Assembly (NCBI GenBank): GCA_040757055.1
Contig: JBFLXY010000011.1
Coordinates: 1-64,000, forward strand
DNA from: JAJZRJ01 sp040757055
Lineage (GTDB): Bacteria; Desulfobacterota; Desulfobulbia; Desulfobulbales; Desulfurivibrionaceae
DNA: 64,000 bases
Direction of reading: 5' to 3'
A model generated the notes under the pieces. The model worked only from the letters and a program-made list of their open reading frames with translations. It was not told where the DNA came from and ran no database searches. The position numbers were made by a program, and so were the translations under genes. Shown here in pieces: positions 1 to 8,183 of the stretch; position 1 is the first letter of the stretch, and every line of letters begins with the position of its first letter.

Positions 1-174
1 AATTTTCTGAGATTGAAATTCACGCGGTTTTCGCGCCGCAAATTTCCCGCAAAGTCCCATCAATTCCCGGCAAATCCCACCTCAAATCCAGCTAAACCAA
101 TTTTCTCATTTCATCTGCCTGCCTATAGCGGCAAGGCGAAGCCGTAAGCCTTGCAGTCATTGAGGCGGGAAGGC

Positions 175-211
175 AAAAAAAAAAGGGGTTGGCGTGTGCT
201 CGCCAACCCCT
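175..211 (-). terminator. Rho-independent terminator of tRNA-Arg
   Basis: On the minus strand a perfect 10-bp stem (GGGGTTGGCG / CGCCAACCCC, 185-210) with a 6-nt loop is followed by ten T residues (175-184). It lies just 3' of the tRNA and is a textbook intrinsic terminator. I see no gene in positions 1-174. Confidence 0.9.
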
Positions 212-221
212 TTGATCTTTC

Positions 222-298
222 TGGCGCGCCCGAGAGGATTCGAACCTCTGACCTACGGATTCGTAGTCCGGCACTCTATCCAGCTGAGCTACGGGCGC
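222..298 (-). tRNA. tRNA-Arg (anticodon ACG)
   Basis: The minus strand folds as a cloverleaf. The acceptor arms GCGCCCG (292-298) and CGGGCGC (226-232) pair perfectly, the T loop contains TTCGAAT, the D arm is GCTC..GAGT, and the anticodon loop is CTACGAA, giving anticodon ACG (arginine, CGN codons; A34 is normally edited to inosine by TadA). The 3' CCA is encoded (222-224). The length of 77 nt is normal. It has its own promoter and terminator and is a single-gene unit. Confidence 0.95.
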
Positions 299-313
299 GT
301 GAATGAGCTTGAC

Positions 314-342
314 TTTATACCGCAAAAGCCGGGCGAGGGCAA
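314..342 (-). promoter_or_regulatory. Promoter of tRNA-Arg
   Basis: The minus strand reads TTGCCC, a 17-nt spacer, then TATAAA, close to the sigma70 consensus. The predicted start near 307 gives the tRNA a short leader of about 9 nt. The promoter lies just below the stop codon of the upstream ferredoxin gene. Confidence 0.75.
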
Positions 343-349
343 TAGGAAA

Positions 350-1159
350 TCATGCCCTGCCAGGATCGGTGATGGGGGCGAGAAAGTCAAGGCCGGTGCG
401 GTTGATGATTTCGCCGAAACGCTCCCCTTTTGTGGTCTGGGCCATGAAGTGGTCCACGCACTGGCGGACAATGGCCAGGGTTGCCTCCGGGCTGTGGATG
501 CCGGGGAGTTCCTGCCCCAGTTGGGGGTGGCGGCCGAGCTTGCCGCCGATCAATATCCGGTAGCCGGTGGCAGCGGCATCCAGGGTGCCGGTGGGGCAGG
601 CGGCGATGCATTGGCCGCAGGCGAGGCAGCGGGCAAAATCGATGACCGGCGTCTCGGCCCGGAGCGTCAGAGAGATGGCGCCTTCCCGGCAGGCCGCCGC
701 GCAACTGCCGCAGCCGCTGCAGAGAGCGTCGGTGAGTCCGGGGTGGCGAGCGGCGATGAGCCCCACGTCCACGATCTGCGGTCGTGAGCAGCTGTTGGGG
801 CAGTCGGCCAGGGTGATGCGGAATTCATGGTGCAGCTTGAGCGGGCCGCCGACCCGTGTTTTGAGAAATTCTTTGAGCCTGCGGCTGGCGAGTTCCTGTT
901 CCAGGGCAGCAGCGAGGTCGGTGTCGATTGCGATCCGGTTGGGGCAGCCGGTGCCGCCGAAGCAGGACTCGATCTGGTAGCCCTTGACCTCCGCCTCCTG
1001 GTTGTGCATGAACCGCTGCTGGCAGGCATGGACGTGGGCCATGGTGACCACCTGCGCGCCCCGGTTTTTTGCCTCCTCCTCCACCCGTTGCCGCACCCGT
1101 TTGCGCACGAAAAATGGCACCCGGGCCATGGCCTTGTCCGCCTCGTCGTTCCACCGCAT
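350..1159 (-). CDS. Siroheme sulfite/nitrite reductase-like protein with 2[4Fe-4S] ferredoxin domain
   Basis: A 269-residue cytoplasmic redox protein. Residues about 1-45 resemble the small PCP_red domain (W..A...M.R.P.FVR...R...E). C66-X5-C72 and C120-X3-C124 form the paired Cys motif that holds the [4Fe-4S]-siroheme centre in sulfite and nitrite reductases. Two ferredoxin motifs follow (C147/150/153/157 and C178/181/184/188). The size and order recall the short AsrC-like or sulfite-reductase-type proteins of anaerobes; the true substrate cannot be told from sequence. I chose the ATG at 1159 over the one 24 nt upstream because AAGGAGG sits 6 nt before it, between the two ATGs. Transcription probably depends on the FNR-type box just upstream. 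Confidence 0.85.
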   Translation of the reverse strand: MRWNDEADKAMARVPFFVRKRVRQRVEEEAKNRGAQVVTMAHVHACQQRFMHNQEAEVKGYQIESCFGGTGCPNRIAIDTDLAAALEQELASRRLKEFLKTRVGGPLKLHHEFRITLADCPNSCSRPQIVDVGLIAARHPGLTDALCSGCGSCAAACREGAISLTLRAETPVIDFARCLACGQCIAACPTGTLDAAATGYRILIGGKLGRHPQLGQELPGIHSPEATLAIVRQCVDHFMAQTTKGERFGEIINRTGLDFLAPITDPGRA

Positions 1160-1181
1160 GTCCGGCCTCCTTGTTGCAGGC

Positions 1182-1224
1182 ATCTTACACCACCAGGTCT
1201 GTTGCCCGCCTTGATTCAGGTCAA
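1182..1224 (-). promoter_or_regulatory. FNR/Crp-type box plus -10 element
   Basis: TTGACCTGAATCAA on the minus strand (1211-1224) matches the FNR consensus TTGAT-N4-ATCAA with one mismatch. A -10 like TAAGAT (1182-1187) follows. If transcription starts about 7 nt after the -10, the box is centred close to -41.5, the class II activator position, and the leader is about 16 nt with the ribosome site. The regulator is not known; a Crp/Fnr-family gene lies about 20 kb away in this window. Confidence 0.6.
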
Positions 1225-1364
1225 GGCAGGGGCGTCACCCTTGCAGAGGGGGGCGGGCAGGCGAGACCCTGGAGGGGGACCTCGCGCAGGGAGCCGATTC
1301 GCGGGCTTTGGCCACTGCCTGCCGGGAGGGGATCGCCACTCCGGTTCGCCTCTGGCGCAGCGTC

Positions 1365-3485
1365 TCAGTGCTCCAGGATGAACTCGTAGTGCAGTCCGGA
1401 TTTGGTGAAGTGGGCAAGGACGTGCTTGAGATTCTGCAGGGTATCGACGGTGAAGTGGATCTGCCACGAGGAGGTGCGGTCGGCCAGCGGCGACAGGCGC
1501 TCGATGTCGGTGATGCGCATGTCGTCCGGCGCCACGCTGAGCATCATCAGGGCGCGGTTGCGCGAGGGCGCCTCCAGGATGACCAGGGCCTGCGGCTTGC
1601 GCACCCGGGTATCCTTGAGGCGCCAGCGCACCTCCACCACGTCCTCGCGCTGCACCTTGAGGGCCTGCATGGTGCGGCATTCCTTCCGGTGGATGGAGAG
1701 GCCCCGTTCGCTTAAGAGGCCGTAGAGTCCTTTTTCGGTGGGCAGCGGGTTGCAGCAGCGGGAGAATTTGACCCGGGCCGGGTCCAGGGTGGCGAGATCG
1801 ATGCGGTTCAGGCTGCCGGTGGGCGGCGCCAGCGTCTCCCGGCCGGCATAGAGCCCCTGGATGATCTCGTAGATCAGCTCCTTGAGGCGCAGCCGGCCTT
1901 CGCCCACTGCTAGGAAGAGGTCGTTGTTGCCGGCCTGGCCGAAATATTCGCGGATGCCCTCCATGCCCGGCTTGTCGAGGAGATCGAAGGGCAGGCCGTA
2001 GCGCTTGAACTCCTGGCGCAGGATCGACTGGCCGATGTGGCTGGCCAGTTCCTCGCGGCGGAGGCGGAAGAGCTTGGAGAGTTCGGAGCGGGCCTTGGCG
2101 GTCTGGCAGAGCTTCTGGACGTCGGGTTCGAAGCGCACCGGTTCCTTCTGGGTGATGATCTCTACCCGGTCGCCGTCCTGCAGGACATGATCGAAGGGCA
2201 CCTCGCGGTGGCCCACCCGTGCGCTCACCGTGCGCTTGCCGATCTCGGTGTGGACCTTGAAGGCGAAATCGAGGGCGATGGCGTGGTGGGGCAGCGCGAT
2301 GGTGTCGCCCTTGGGGGTGTAGGTGTAGATCTCCTTCTTGCCCGAGGCCGCGATCATGTCGCGGTAGGAGATGCCTTCGTCGCCGCCGAGAATGTCGAGC
2401 ATCTCGCGGATCTCCCGCTCCAGCACCCCCATGTTCCGGTGATCGGCCGCCGACCACTCCTTGAGCAGCCCGGTCCGCGACGAGGTGAGCATGCCCGGGG
2501 TGCGGATCTTGAAAAGCACGTTCTGGCCGCGGATGTTGGCGCGGACATGCAGGCTCTGGTAGCCGGTGGGCTTGGGGTTGGCGATGAAGTCGCGGATGGT
2601 GCGGGGAATGGGTGGGTAGTTCTGGTCCACCACGCCGAGTACCCGGTAGCAGGTCTGGATGTCCGGGGTGATGACCTGGATTTCCAGCGGGTTGTCGATC
2701 TGCCGGTGGAGCACGTCCTTGGCCTCGTCGAAATAGGCCCAGAGCCCCTTGGGACTGATGCGGATCTCGGCGCTGATCCATGCCGCCTCGAACTCTTCCG
2801 CCAGATGGCTCTTGATCGCCACCGCTGCCGGGCTTTCGGCCAGCCTGTGGATGGCGGCCAGCACCTTCTGGCTCTGGCGCGGAAACTTGTACATGAGCGC
2901 CAGATTGTAGAGTTCCCGCTTGATGCCGTAGAGGCCCATGACCTTGGCGATGGGCGCGTAGATGTCGAGGGTTTCCTCGGCGATTTTCTGGCGTTTGTGC
3001 TGGGGCAGGGAATTCAGGGTGCGCAGGTTGTGAAGCCGGTCGGCCAGCTTGATCAGCATCACCTCAAGCCTGGCGGCGGCGCCGGAAAAGAGCTTGCGGT
3101 GCACCAGCCTGTAGAAGTTCTGGCGGTCGCCGCTGTAGTGGGCGATCTTGGTGCAGGCGTCCACCATGAATTCGACATTGGCGCCGAAGAGTTCGCCGAT
3201 CTCGGAGGTGCTGATCTCCGGCACATCCTCGATGGTGTCGTGCAGCACTGCCGCGGCCAGCACCTCGGGATCGGTGATGCCCAGCTCCTCCACCAGGATC
3301 TGGGCGACCAGCAGCGGGTGACTGATGTACGCCTCGCCCGACTTGCGGCGCTGGTCCTGGTGAGCGGTCACCGCAAAGGAGAGCGCCTTCCAGAAGAGGG
3401 CGGCCGGGCCATCCTGGTTGCCCAGCAGCGTCTCCATGCGGGTGCAGTAGACGGCTATGTCGAAGGCCTTGGCTTTGGGCGGCAT
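1365..3485 (-). CDS. RelA/SpoT homologue, probable (p)ppGpp hydrolase with degenerate synthetase domain
   Basis: A 706-residue protein with long-RSH architecture: HD hydrolase (about 30-185), synthetase-like domain (about 235-335), TGS (about 390-450), a zinc-finger-like domain with RCCNPLP, and a C-terminal ACT domain. The hydrolase residues are intact (H56, H82-D83 in HDTIED, DRLHNLRTL). In the synthetase domain the catalytic Asp aligns with Asn265, the catalytic Glu with Leu324, and the Arg of the RPK nucleotide-binding motif is Ser; YQSLH is kept. Long RSH proteins hydrolyse and/or make (p)ppGpp in the stringent response; this one should only hydrolyse or sense. The ATG at 3485 has AAGGA 13 nt upstream; an upstream TTG at 3518 has no ribosome site. 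Confidence 0.88.
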   Translation of the reverse strand: MPPKAKAFDIAVYCTRMETLLGNQDGPAALFWKALSFAVTAHQDQRRKSGEAYISHPLLVAQILVEELGITDPEVLAAAVLHDTIEDVPEISTSEIGELFGANVEFMVDACTKIAHYSGDRQNFYRLVHRKLFSGAAARLEVMLIKLADRLHNLRTLNSLPQHKRQKIAEETLDIYAPIAKVMGLYGIKRELYNLALMYKFPRQSQKVLAAIHRLAESPAAVAIKSHLAEEFEAAWISAEIRISPKGLWAYFDEAKDVLHRQIDNPLEIQVITPDIQTCYRVLGVVDQNYPPIPRTIRDFIANPKPTGYQSLHVRANIRGQNVLFKIRTPGMLTSSRTGLLKEWSAADHRNMGVLEREIREMLDILGGDEGISYRDMIAASGKKEIYTYTPKGDTIALPHHAIALDFAFKVHTEIGKRTVSARVGHREVPFDHVLQDGDRVEIITQKEPVRFEPDVQKLCQTAKARSELSKLFRLRREELASHIGQSILRQEFKRYGLPFDLLDKPGMEGIREYFGQAGNNDLFLAVGEGRLRLKELIYEIIQGLYAGRETLAPPTGSLNRIDLATLDPARVKFSRCCNPLPTEKGLYGLLSERGLSIHRKECRTMQALKVQREDVVEVRWRLKDTRVRKPQALVILEAPSRNRALMMLSVAPDDMRITDIERLSPLADRTSSWQIHFTVDTLQNLKHVLAHFTKSGLHYEFILEH

Positions 3486-3681
3486 GGGCCGGGAAAATTC
3501 CTTCGCGCTTCTGTGCAATAATTCGCAAATGCGGGTATGATACCTCGGAGCACGGCGGCAGAGGCCCCTGATGCTTGGTTTTATGTCATAACTCCCCTGT
3601 TTTCAATAAAAAAGAAGGCGCGTCCTGCCGGCTGAAGCCGCTGGACGCAGGATTTTTCCCCCACCAGCACAGGACATCCCC

Positions 3682-5916
3682 TTGGCACGACGGCAACAGC
3701 GCGGAAGAAAAAAGGAGACAGGTGACCGGCGGCGCAGCCGCCGCCAGTCAGTGCCGCCGCCGCGGCCGGAGCCGCGCCGGCGCCGGTCGCCGGGGCTGGC
3801 GGAGGACGCGGTGCTCGGCCTGCTGCTGGCAAGTCCGGAACCGCTGCGGATCGAGGCCATTGTCGAGGGGCTGGGGCTGGCCAGTTCCCAGCGCAAGATC
3901 CTGCGGCCCCTGCTGGAGAGCATGTGCCGCCGGGGGCAGGTGGTCTGCCAGCCCGGCAATCTCTATGCTGCCGGCACGGTGAGCGACGTCTTCGAGGCGA
4001 CCCTGGCGGTGCATCCGCGCGGCTTCGGTTTTGCCGCCGTGACCGGAACTCCCCCCAGGGAGGCGGGCGGCAAGGACATCTTCATCCCGCCCGGCGCCCT
4101 GGGCCATGCCCTGCACGGCGACCGGGTCCTGGTACGAATGACCGCCCACGACCGGGGGCGGGCCGAGGGGGTGGTGCTGCGGGTGCTCTCCCGCAAGCTG
4201 AGCCGCCTGGTCGGCCTTTTCGTGGCGGGAAAGAAGGGCGGTATGGTGGTGCCGGAGGACGAGCGCTATCCCTTCCATGTCGTCATCCCGGCGCCGGAAA
4301 CCTCGCGCGCCACCGGCGGCGAGGTGGTGGTGGCCGAGATCATCACCTTTGTCGAGGGCGGCAACCCCGAGGGTCGCATCGTCGAGGTGCTGGGCGATCC
4401 CAATGATCTCAAGGTGCAGACCGGGATAGTCATCCGCAAGTTCGAGTTGCCCCATGTGTTTGACGAAACAGTGCAGGCGCAGGTGGCGGCCTTTGACGGG
4501 GCGGTGCGGGTGGGCGACGATCGGCTCGATCTGCGCGACATCGCCCATGTGACCATCGACGGCGAGGATGCCCGCGACTTCGACGACGCGGTGGCCATTG
4601 TCCGCGCTGGCAACGGCTACCGGCTCCATGTCTCCATTGCCGACGTGAGCCACTATGTCACCCCCGGTTCGCCGGCGGACGAAGAGGCGTACCGCCGCGG
4701 CACCAGCGTTTATTTCCCCACCATGGTGGTGCCCATGCTGCCGGAGCGGCTCTCCAACGATCTCTGCAGCCTGGTGCCCCATCAGGACCGCTACACCTTC
4801 TCGGCCATCATGGATTTCGATGGCGAGGGGCGCCGCACCGGCGCCTCCTTCGCCAGAAGCGTCATCCGGAGCCGCCACCGGCTCACCTACACCAAGGTCA
4901 AGGCCATGCTGGTGGATCAGGATCAGGCCCTGCGCCACGAGTACCGCGACGTGGTCGATGACCTCGCAATCATGGGCGAGCTGGCGGCCCTGCTGGAAAA
5001 GCGGCGCATGGCGCGGGGCAGCATCGGCTTCGAGATTCCCGAGGCCAGGGTCCTGGTGGGCGAGAACAACAGCGTCAGCGGCATCGTGCGGCTGGAGCGG
5101 AACATGGCCCACAAGCTCATCGAGGAGTTCATGCTGGCGGCCAACGAGGCGGTGGCGGAAACCTTCGCCCAAAAGGCGCTGGACGGCCTCTACCGCATCC
5201 ACGAGGAGCCGGATCCGATCAAGGTCGCGGAGTTCAGCGAGTTTGCGGCGAGCATGGGGCTCACGCTGCCGCCCAACGGCGGCTCGCCCCACTGGTTCGG
5301 CCAGGTGCTCGCCCTGGTTGCCGGCACGCCCAAGGAGTACATCATCAGCAACCTGCTGCTGCGGGCCATGAAGCAGGCGCGCTATTCGGCGAAGAATGCG
5401 GGGCACTTCGGCCTGGCGGCCCGCTGCTACACCCATTTCACCTCGCCGATCCGGCGCTACCCGGACCTCATGGTGCACCGGACGCTGGCCGCCTTTCTGG
5501 CCGGAAAAAGCAGGGGCAGCGGCCGGCCGGGCACCGCCACCGAGGAGGCGGGGGAGTTTCTTTCCCGGCGGGAGCGCACCGCGGTGGATGCCGAACGCGA
5601 GGTGGTGGAGCGCCTCTCGGTTCACTACATGGCCGACAGGGTGGGCGAGGAGTTCGAGGCTGTGGTGTCCGGAGTTTCCTCCTACGGCCTCTTCGTCGAT
5701 CTGCTCGAGGTCTTTGTCACCGGAGCCGTCTCCCTGGCCGATCTCGGCAGCGACGGCTATGAGGTGGACGAGAAGCGCCACCGCCTCTTCGGCCAGTACA
5801 GCGGGCTCGCCATCCAGATGGGAGACCTGGTGCGGGTGAAATTGCTCGCTGCCGACCGCCGGCGCCGCCGCCTTGATTTCGGGCTGGTGGCGGTGCACAC
5901 GGAGCAGCGGACATGA
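3682..5916 (+). CDS. rnr: Ribonuclease R
   Basis: A 744-residue 3'-to-5' exoribonuclease of the RNB family that degrades structured RNA. The first 40 residues are basic and low-complexity. Cold-shock-type domains follow, then the RNB catalytic core with IDGEDARDFDDAV (Asp cluster for Mg ions) and SIADVSHYV, and a C-terminal S1 domain (near GEEFEAVVSGVSSYGLFV). Length is normal. The start is TTG with AGGA 7 nt upstream; no in-frame ATG precedes the first domain. It is divergent from the RSH gene and its TGA overlaps the ATG of the next methyltransferase by 4 nt, so the two are co-translated. Confidence 0.93.
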   Translation: MARRQQRGRKKETGDRRRSRRQSVPPPRPEPRRRRSPGLAEDAVLGLLLASPEPLRIEAIVEGLGLASSQRKILRPLLESMCRRGQVVCQPGNLYAAGTVSDVFEATLAVHPRGFGFAAVTGTPPREAGGKDIFIPPGALGHALHGDRVLVRMTAHDRGRAEGVVLRVLSRKLSRLVGLFVAGKKGGMVVPEDERYPFHVVIPAPETSRATGGEVVVAEIITFVEGGNPEGRIVEVLGDPNDLKVQTGIVIRKFELPHVFDETVQAQVAAFDGAVRVGDDRLDLRDIAHVTIDGEDARDFDDAVAIVRAGNGYRLHVSIADVSHYVTPGSPADEEAYRRGTSVYFPTMVVPMLPERLSNDLCSLVPHQDRYTFSAIMDFDGEGRRTGASFARSVIRSRHRLTYTKVKAMLVDQDQALRHEYRDVVDDLAIMGELAALLEKRRMARGSIGFEIPEARVLVGENNSVSGIVRLERNMAHKLIEEFMLAANEAVAETFAQKALDGLYRIHEEPDPIKVAEFSEFAASMGLTLPPNGGSPHWFGQVLALVAGTPKEYIISNLLLRAMKQARYSAKNAGHFGLAARCYTHFTSPIRRYPDLMVHRTLAAFLAGKSRGSGRPGTATEEAGEFLSRRERTAVDAEREVVERLSVHYMADRVGEEFEAVVSGVSSYGLFVDLLEVFVTGAVSLADLGSDGYEVDEKRHRLFGQYSGLAIQMGDLVRVKLLAADRRRRRLDFGLVAVHTEQRT

Positions 5917-6692
5917 CCATTGCCAAACGCGGCAGCCGCAAGGATGCGGCAGCAGCGGCACTGCTGGCCCACGTTGCCATCGTCCTGAACGAGCCGAAGT
6001 ACCCGGAAAACATCGGTGCCGCCGCCCGGGTGGCCACTAACATGGGCATTTCGCATCTCATCGTGGTGAGCCGCCAGCGCCCGGAGGAAGAGCCGATGCG
6101 CAAGCTCGCCACCCACCATGCCGCCCATCTCATCGAGGCGTTGGTCTGGCATGAGAGTCTGGCCGAGGCCTTGGCCCCCTTTGCCTGGGTGGTGGGCACC
6201 ACGGCGCGCCAGGGCCGCCAGCGCCGGAATTTCACCACGCCGCGGGAGATGGGAGAGGAGATCGTTCCGCTGCTCGGGAAGAACCGGGTGGCCCTGCTCT
6301 TTGGCCCGGAGGATCGCGGGCTGACCAACGAGGATCTCGCCTTCTGCAACATGCTCACCACCATCCCCACCGCGGCCTTTTCCTCGCTCAACCTGGCCCA
6401 GGCCGTGGCCATCCACTGCTATGAAGTGTACAGCGCGGTGCAGGCGGCAGCGGGCGAGGGGAGGAAGCAGTTCCGGCCGAAACTTGCCGAAAACCGGGAG
6501 TTGGAGGCGATGTACCTCCACGTGGAGGAGGTGTTGCGGACCATCGGCTTTCTTAAGGAGACCGACTACGAGTACTGGATGCGCAGCGTCCGGGATTTTC
6601 TCGGGCGGCTTGGCCTGCGGGCCGGTGAGGCGAGGACGGTGCGCGGCTTCTGCCGCCAGTTCCTCTGGTACGACCGCAAACGGGGAGGCTGA
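5913..6692 (+). CDS. TrmJ-type SPOUT RNA methyltransferase (TrmH family)
   Basis: A 259-residue SAM-dependent RNA 2'-O-methyltransferase. The SPOUT knot motifs are clear: PENIGAAARVATNMG near residue 31, LFGPEDRGLTNEDL in the middle, and SSLNLAQAV towards the knot. TrmJ (tRNA position 32) is the closest named relative; the rRNA enzyme RlmB group is less like it because the motif order and N-terminus match TrmJ. It overlaps rnr by 4 nt, which fits a shared RNA-processing operon. Confidence 0.85.
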   Translation: MTIAKRGSRKDAAAAALLAHVAIVLNEPKYPENIGAAARVATNMGISHLIVVSRQRPEEEPMRKLATHHAAHLIEALVWHESLAEALAPFAWVVGTTARQGRQRRNFTTPREMGEEIVPLLGKNRVALLFGPEDRGLTNEDLAFCNMLTTIPTAAFSSLNLAQAVAIHCYEVYSAVQAAAGEGRKQFRPKLAENRELEAMYLHVEEVLRTIGFLKETDYEYWMRSVRDFLGRLGLRAGEARTVRGFCRQFLWYDRKRGG

Positions 6693-6721
6693 GGCCGAGA
6701 GCCACGCCTGAGGAGGCAAAA

Positions 6722-6757
6722 GGGGGGAGAGGGCCGCGGTCGCGGCCCCCTCCCCGG
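6722..6757. terminator. GC-rich hairpin at convergent gene ends
   Basis: A nearly perfect 15-bp inverted repeat (GGGGAGAGGGCCGCG / CGCGGCCCCCTCCCC, 6724-6755) 30 nt after the methyltransferase stop. Read on the minus strand it is followed by TTTT, so it could end transcription from the small gene at 6923-7138; on the plus strand it lacks a T-run and would act only as a 3' stabilising hairpin. Confidence 0.5.
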
Positions 6758-6765
6758 AAAAACGC

Positions 6766-6849
6766 TGAGCAGAACAGGGAACGGGAGGCCTTCGGTTGTG
6801 TGCGGCGCTGGGCGGACGTGTTGCCAGCGATGCGCCCCTGTTCTGCTCA
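6766..6849. repeat. 14-bp perfect inverted repeat around a 56-nt core
   Basis: TGAGCAGAACAGGG (6766-6779) is repeated exactly in reverse complement at 6836-6849. The 56-nt core has no ORF. No target-site duplication is visible. It could be a long hairpin RNA, a small non-autonomous element, or the 3' end of either neighbour transcript. Confidence 0.6.
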
Positions 6850-6922
6850 ACCTGTCAGACTCGTGGTGTTCTGCGGCCGGGGCGGCCCGGTCGCGACAGA
6901 GTGCGCCATCTGCCGGTGGCCG

Positions 6923-7138
6923 TCAGCTCCCGGTGACGGCGCTGAGCCAGTAGCGGGCCAGCGTCAGCGGGCCACCCGCCTCGATCACCGCGGCGACCAT
7001 GCTGCTCAACGCCCAGGCGCCGAGCACTCCCACCCCCAGGGCGCCGGTGGCGACCGCCGCGCCCTTGAGGATGTCGTTGCCGATGCCGTCGGTCACCAGA
7101 ACCTCGCTCAGCCGTTCCCTTTTCCTGACCTGTTCCAT
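6923..7138 (-). CDS. Small membrane protein of unknown function
   Basis: A 71-residue protein: a charged N-terminus (EQVRKRERLSEVLVTDG) followed by one long Gly/Ala/Val-rich hydrophobic segment (about residues 22-48) that should span the inner membrane, then a short tail. I do not recognise a family. The ATG at 7138 has GGGAGG 7 nt upstream; a GTG one codon earlier is possible. A good sigma70 promoter precedes it, so expression as a single gene is likely. Confidence 0.7.
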   Translation of the reverse strand: MEQVRKRERLSEVLVTDGIGNDILKGAAVATGALGVGVLGAWALSSMVAAVIEAGGPLTLARYWLSAVTGS

Positions 7139-7182
7139 CACGTTGCCTCCCGCAAGATGATTTTGGTGGATATGGTACTTTC

Positions 7183-7211
7183 AGTGTAAGGACCTCTGCG
7201 GGCTTTGTAAA
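7183..7211 (-). promoter_or_regulatory. Sigma70 promoter of the small membrane protein gene
   Basis: The minus strand reads TTTACA, 17 nt, TACACT. The predicted start near 7176 gives a leader of about 38 nt containing GGGAGG. Confidence 0.7.
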
Positions 7212-7522
7212 GAAAAAAATGCGTAAAATCAAATAGTTAGTTGACAATTACGCCTGGCAGCATTCGCGGCGAAATCAGGGGCTGGATTCCTGCCCATGGC
7301 ATCTCCGCTTTTCTCTACAACCTGCGTTGGCAGGTGGCGGGATGGCGGCAGCACCGGCAAGAAATCTTGATCGGGCCTGTCCCTCTTTTCCGCGCCATGC
7401 CCGCTCCGGGCGCGGCCCGGCGGCGGGAGGGAAAGAGGCGGATCAACATTCCTTGGCAGGGTTGTCTGGGCCGTGGCCGGGAATTTCTCTCTGATATCGG
7501 GAAGATGGAGCGGCGGGGCGCA
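7212..7522. other. Intergenic region without recognised gene
   Basis: Between the small membrane protein and the MlaC-like gene. No ORF here has a ribosome site or family resemblance. The stretch at 7213-7250 is AT-rich; the rest is GC-rich with no clear hairpin. Confidence 0.5.
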
Positions 7523-7538
7523 TGGCACGCCGGCTGCA
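7523..7538 (+). promoter_or_regulatory. Sigma54-like (-24/-12) promoter
   Basis: TGGCAC (7523-7528), 5 nt, CTGCA (7534-7538) matches TGGCAC-N5-TTGCA with one mismatch and keeps the invariant GG and GC exactly 12 bp apart. The start would be near 7550, about 25 nt before the ATG of the MlaC-like gene and before its GGAGG. No activator site was identified. Confidence 0.5.
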
Positions 7539-7574
7539 ATGGCAGGAGGGAAACTCAACCACCGGAGGTCTTCC

Positions 7575-8183
7575 ATGGGACATCGTGTTGCTCTTCTGCG
7601 GCAAGGGGGATTCATCCTGGCGCTCTGCCTGCTGCTGGCCGTGGGAAGTACGCCTGCCCGGGCCGCTGGTGCCACCCCCACCGAGCAGCTCAAGGAAACC
7701 ATCGACCAGGTGCTGGTCATTCTGGCCAGGGGCGAAGGCGACAGGGCGGCCCGCATCGCCAGGATCATCCGGCCGCGCTTTGATTTCACCACCATGGCCC
7801 AGCTCACCCTCCACAAGTTCTGGAAGGAGCAGAGCGCCGCCGACCAGGCCCGCTTTCTCGAACTCTTTCCCCGCCTGCTGGAGAAGACCTATATCGCCAA
7901 GATGAGCCTCTACGAGTCGCCCAGGGTGGAATACCTGCGGGAGCGGCGGGCGGAGGACAAGGCCGAGGTGGAGACCAGGGTGGTGGTCAACAACACCGCC
8001 CTGCTGGTGAGCTACCGGATGCACTGCCAGGAGGGAGCCTGGCGCATCTACGATGTCAACGTGGAGGGGGTGAGCCTGGTGCGCAACTACCGCAGCCAGC
8101 TCACCGCCATGCTGGAGCAGGGCGGTTTCGCCACCCTGCTGGCCCGCATCGAGGAGAAGATCAGGGCGGCCGGAGCCGGCTGA
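7575..8183 (+). CDS. MlaC/Ttg2D-like periplasmic lipid-binding protein
   Basis: A 202-residue exported protein. A Sec signal peptide (Arg-containing start, hydrophobic FILALCLLLAV, cleavage near PARA-AG, about residue 30) is followed by the toluene-tolerance/MlaC fold. Recognisable parts are the region around RIARIIRPRFDFTTMAQLTL, the stretch with FLELFPRLLEKTY, and the end VEGVSLVRNYRSQL. MlaC proteins ferry phospholipids between the outer membrane and the inner-membrane MlaFEDB transporter; no other mla gene is adjacent. GGAGG lies 6 nt before this ATG, which also gives a correct signal peptide. Its stop abuts the stop of the convergent glycosylase gene with no gap. Confidence 0.85.
   Translation: MGHRVALLRQGGFILALCLLLAVGSTPARAAGATPTEQLKETIDQVLVILARGEGDRAARIARIIRPRFDFTTMAQLTLHKFWKEQSAADQARFLELFPRLLEKTYIAKMSLYESPRVEYLRERRAEDKAEVETRVVVNNTALLVSYRMHCQEGAWRIYDVNVEGVSLVRNYRSQLTAMLEQGGFATLLARIEEKIRAAGAG

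Noticed and set aside
222..298. tRNA-Arg as the attachment site of the island
   Set aside because: The island is more than 10 kb away, no integrase is present, and no duplicated tRNA 3' end is seen near the island edges.
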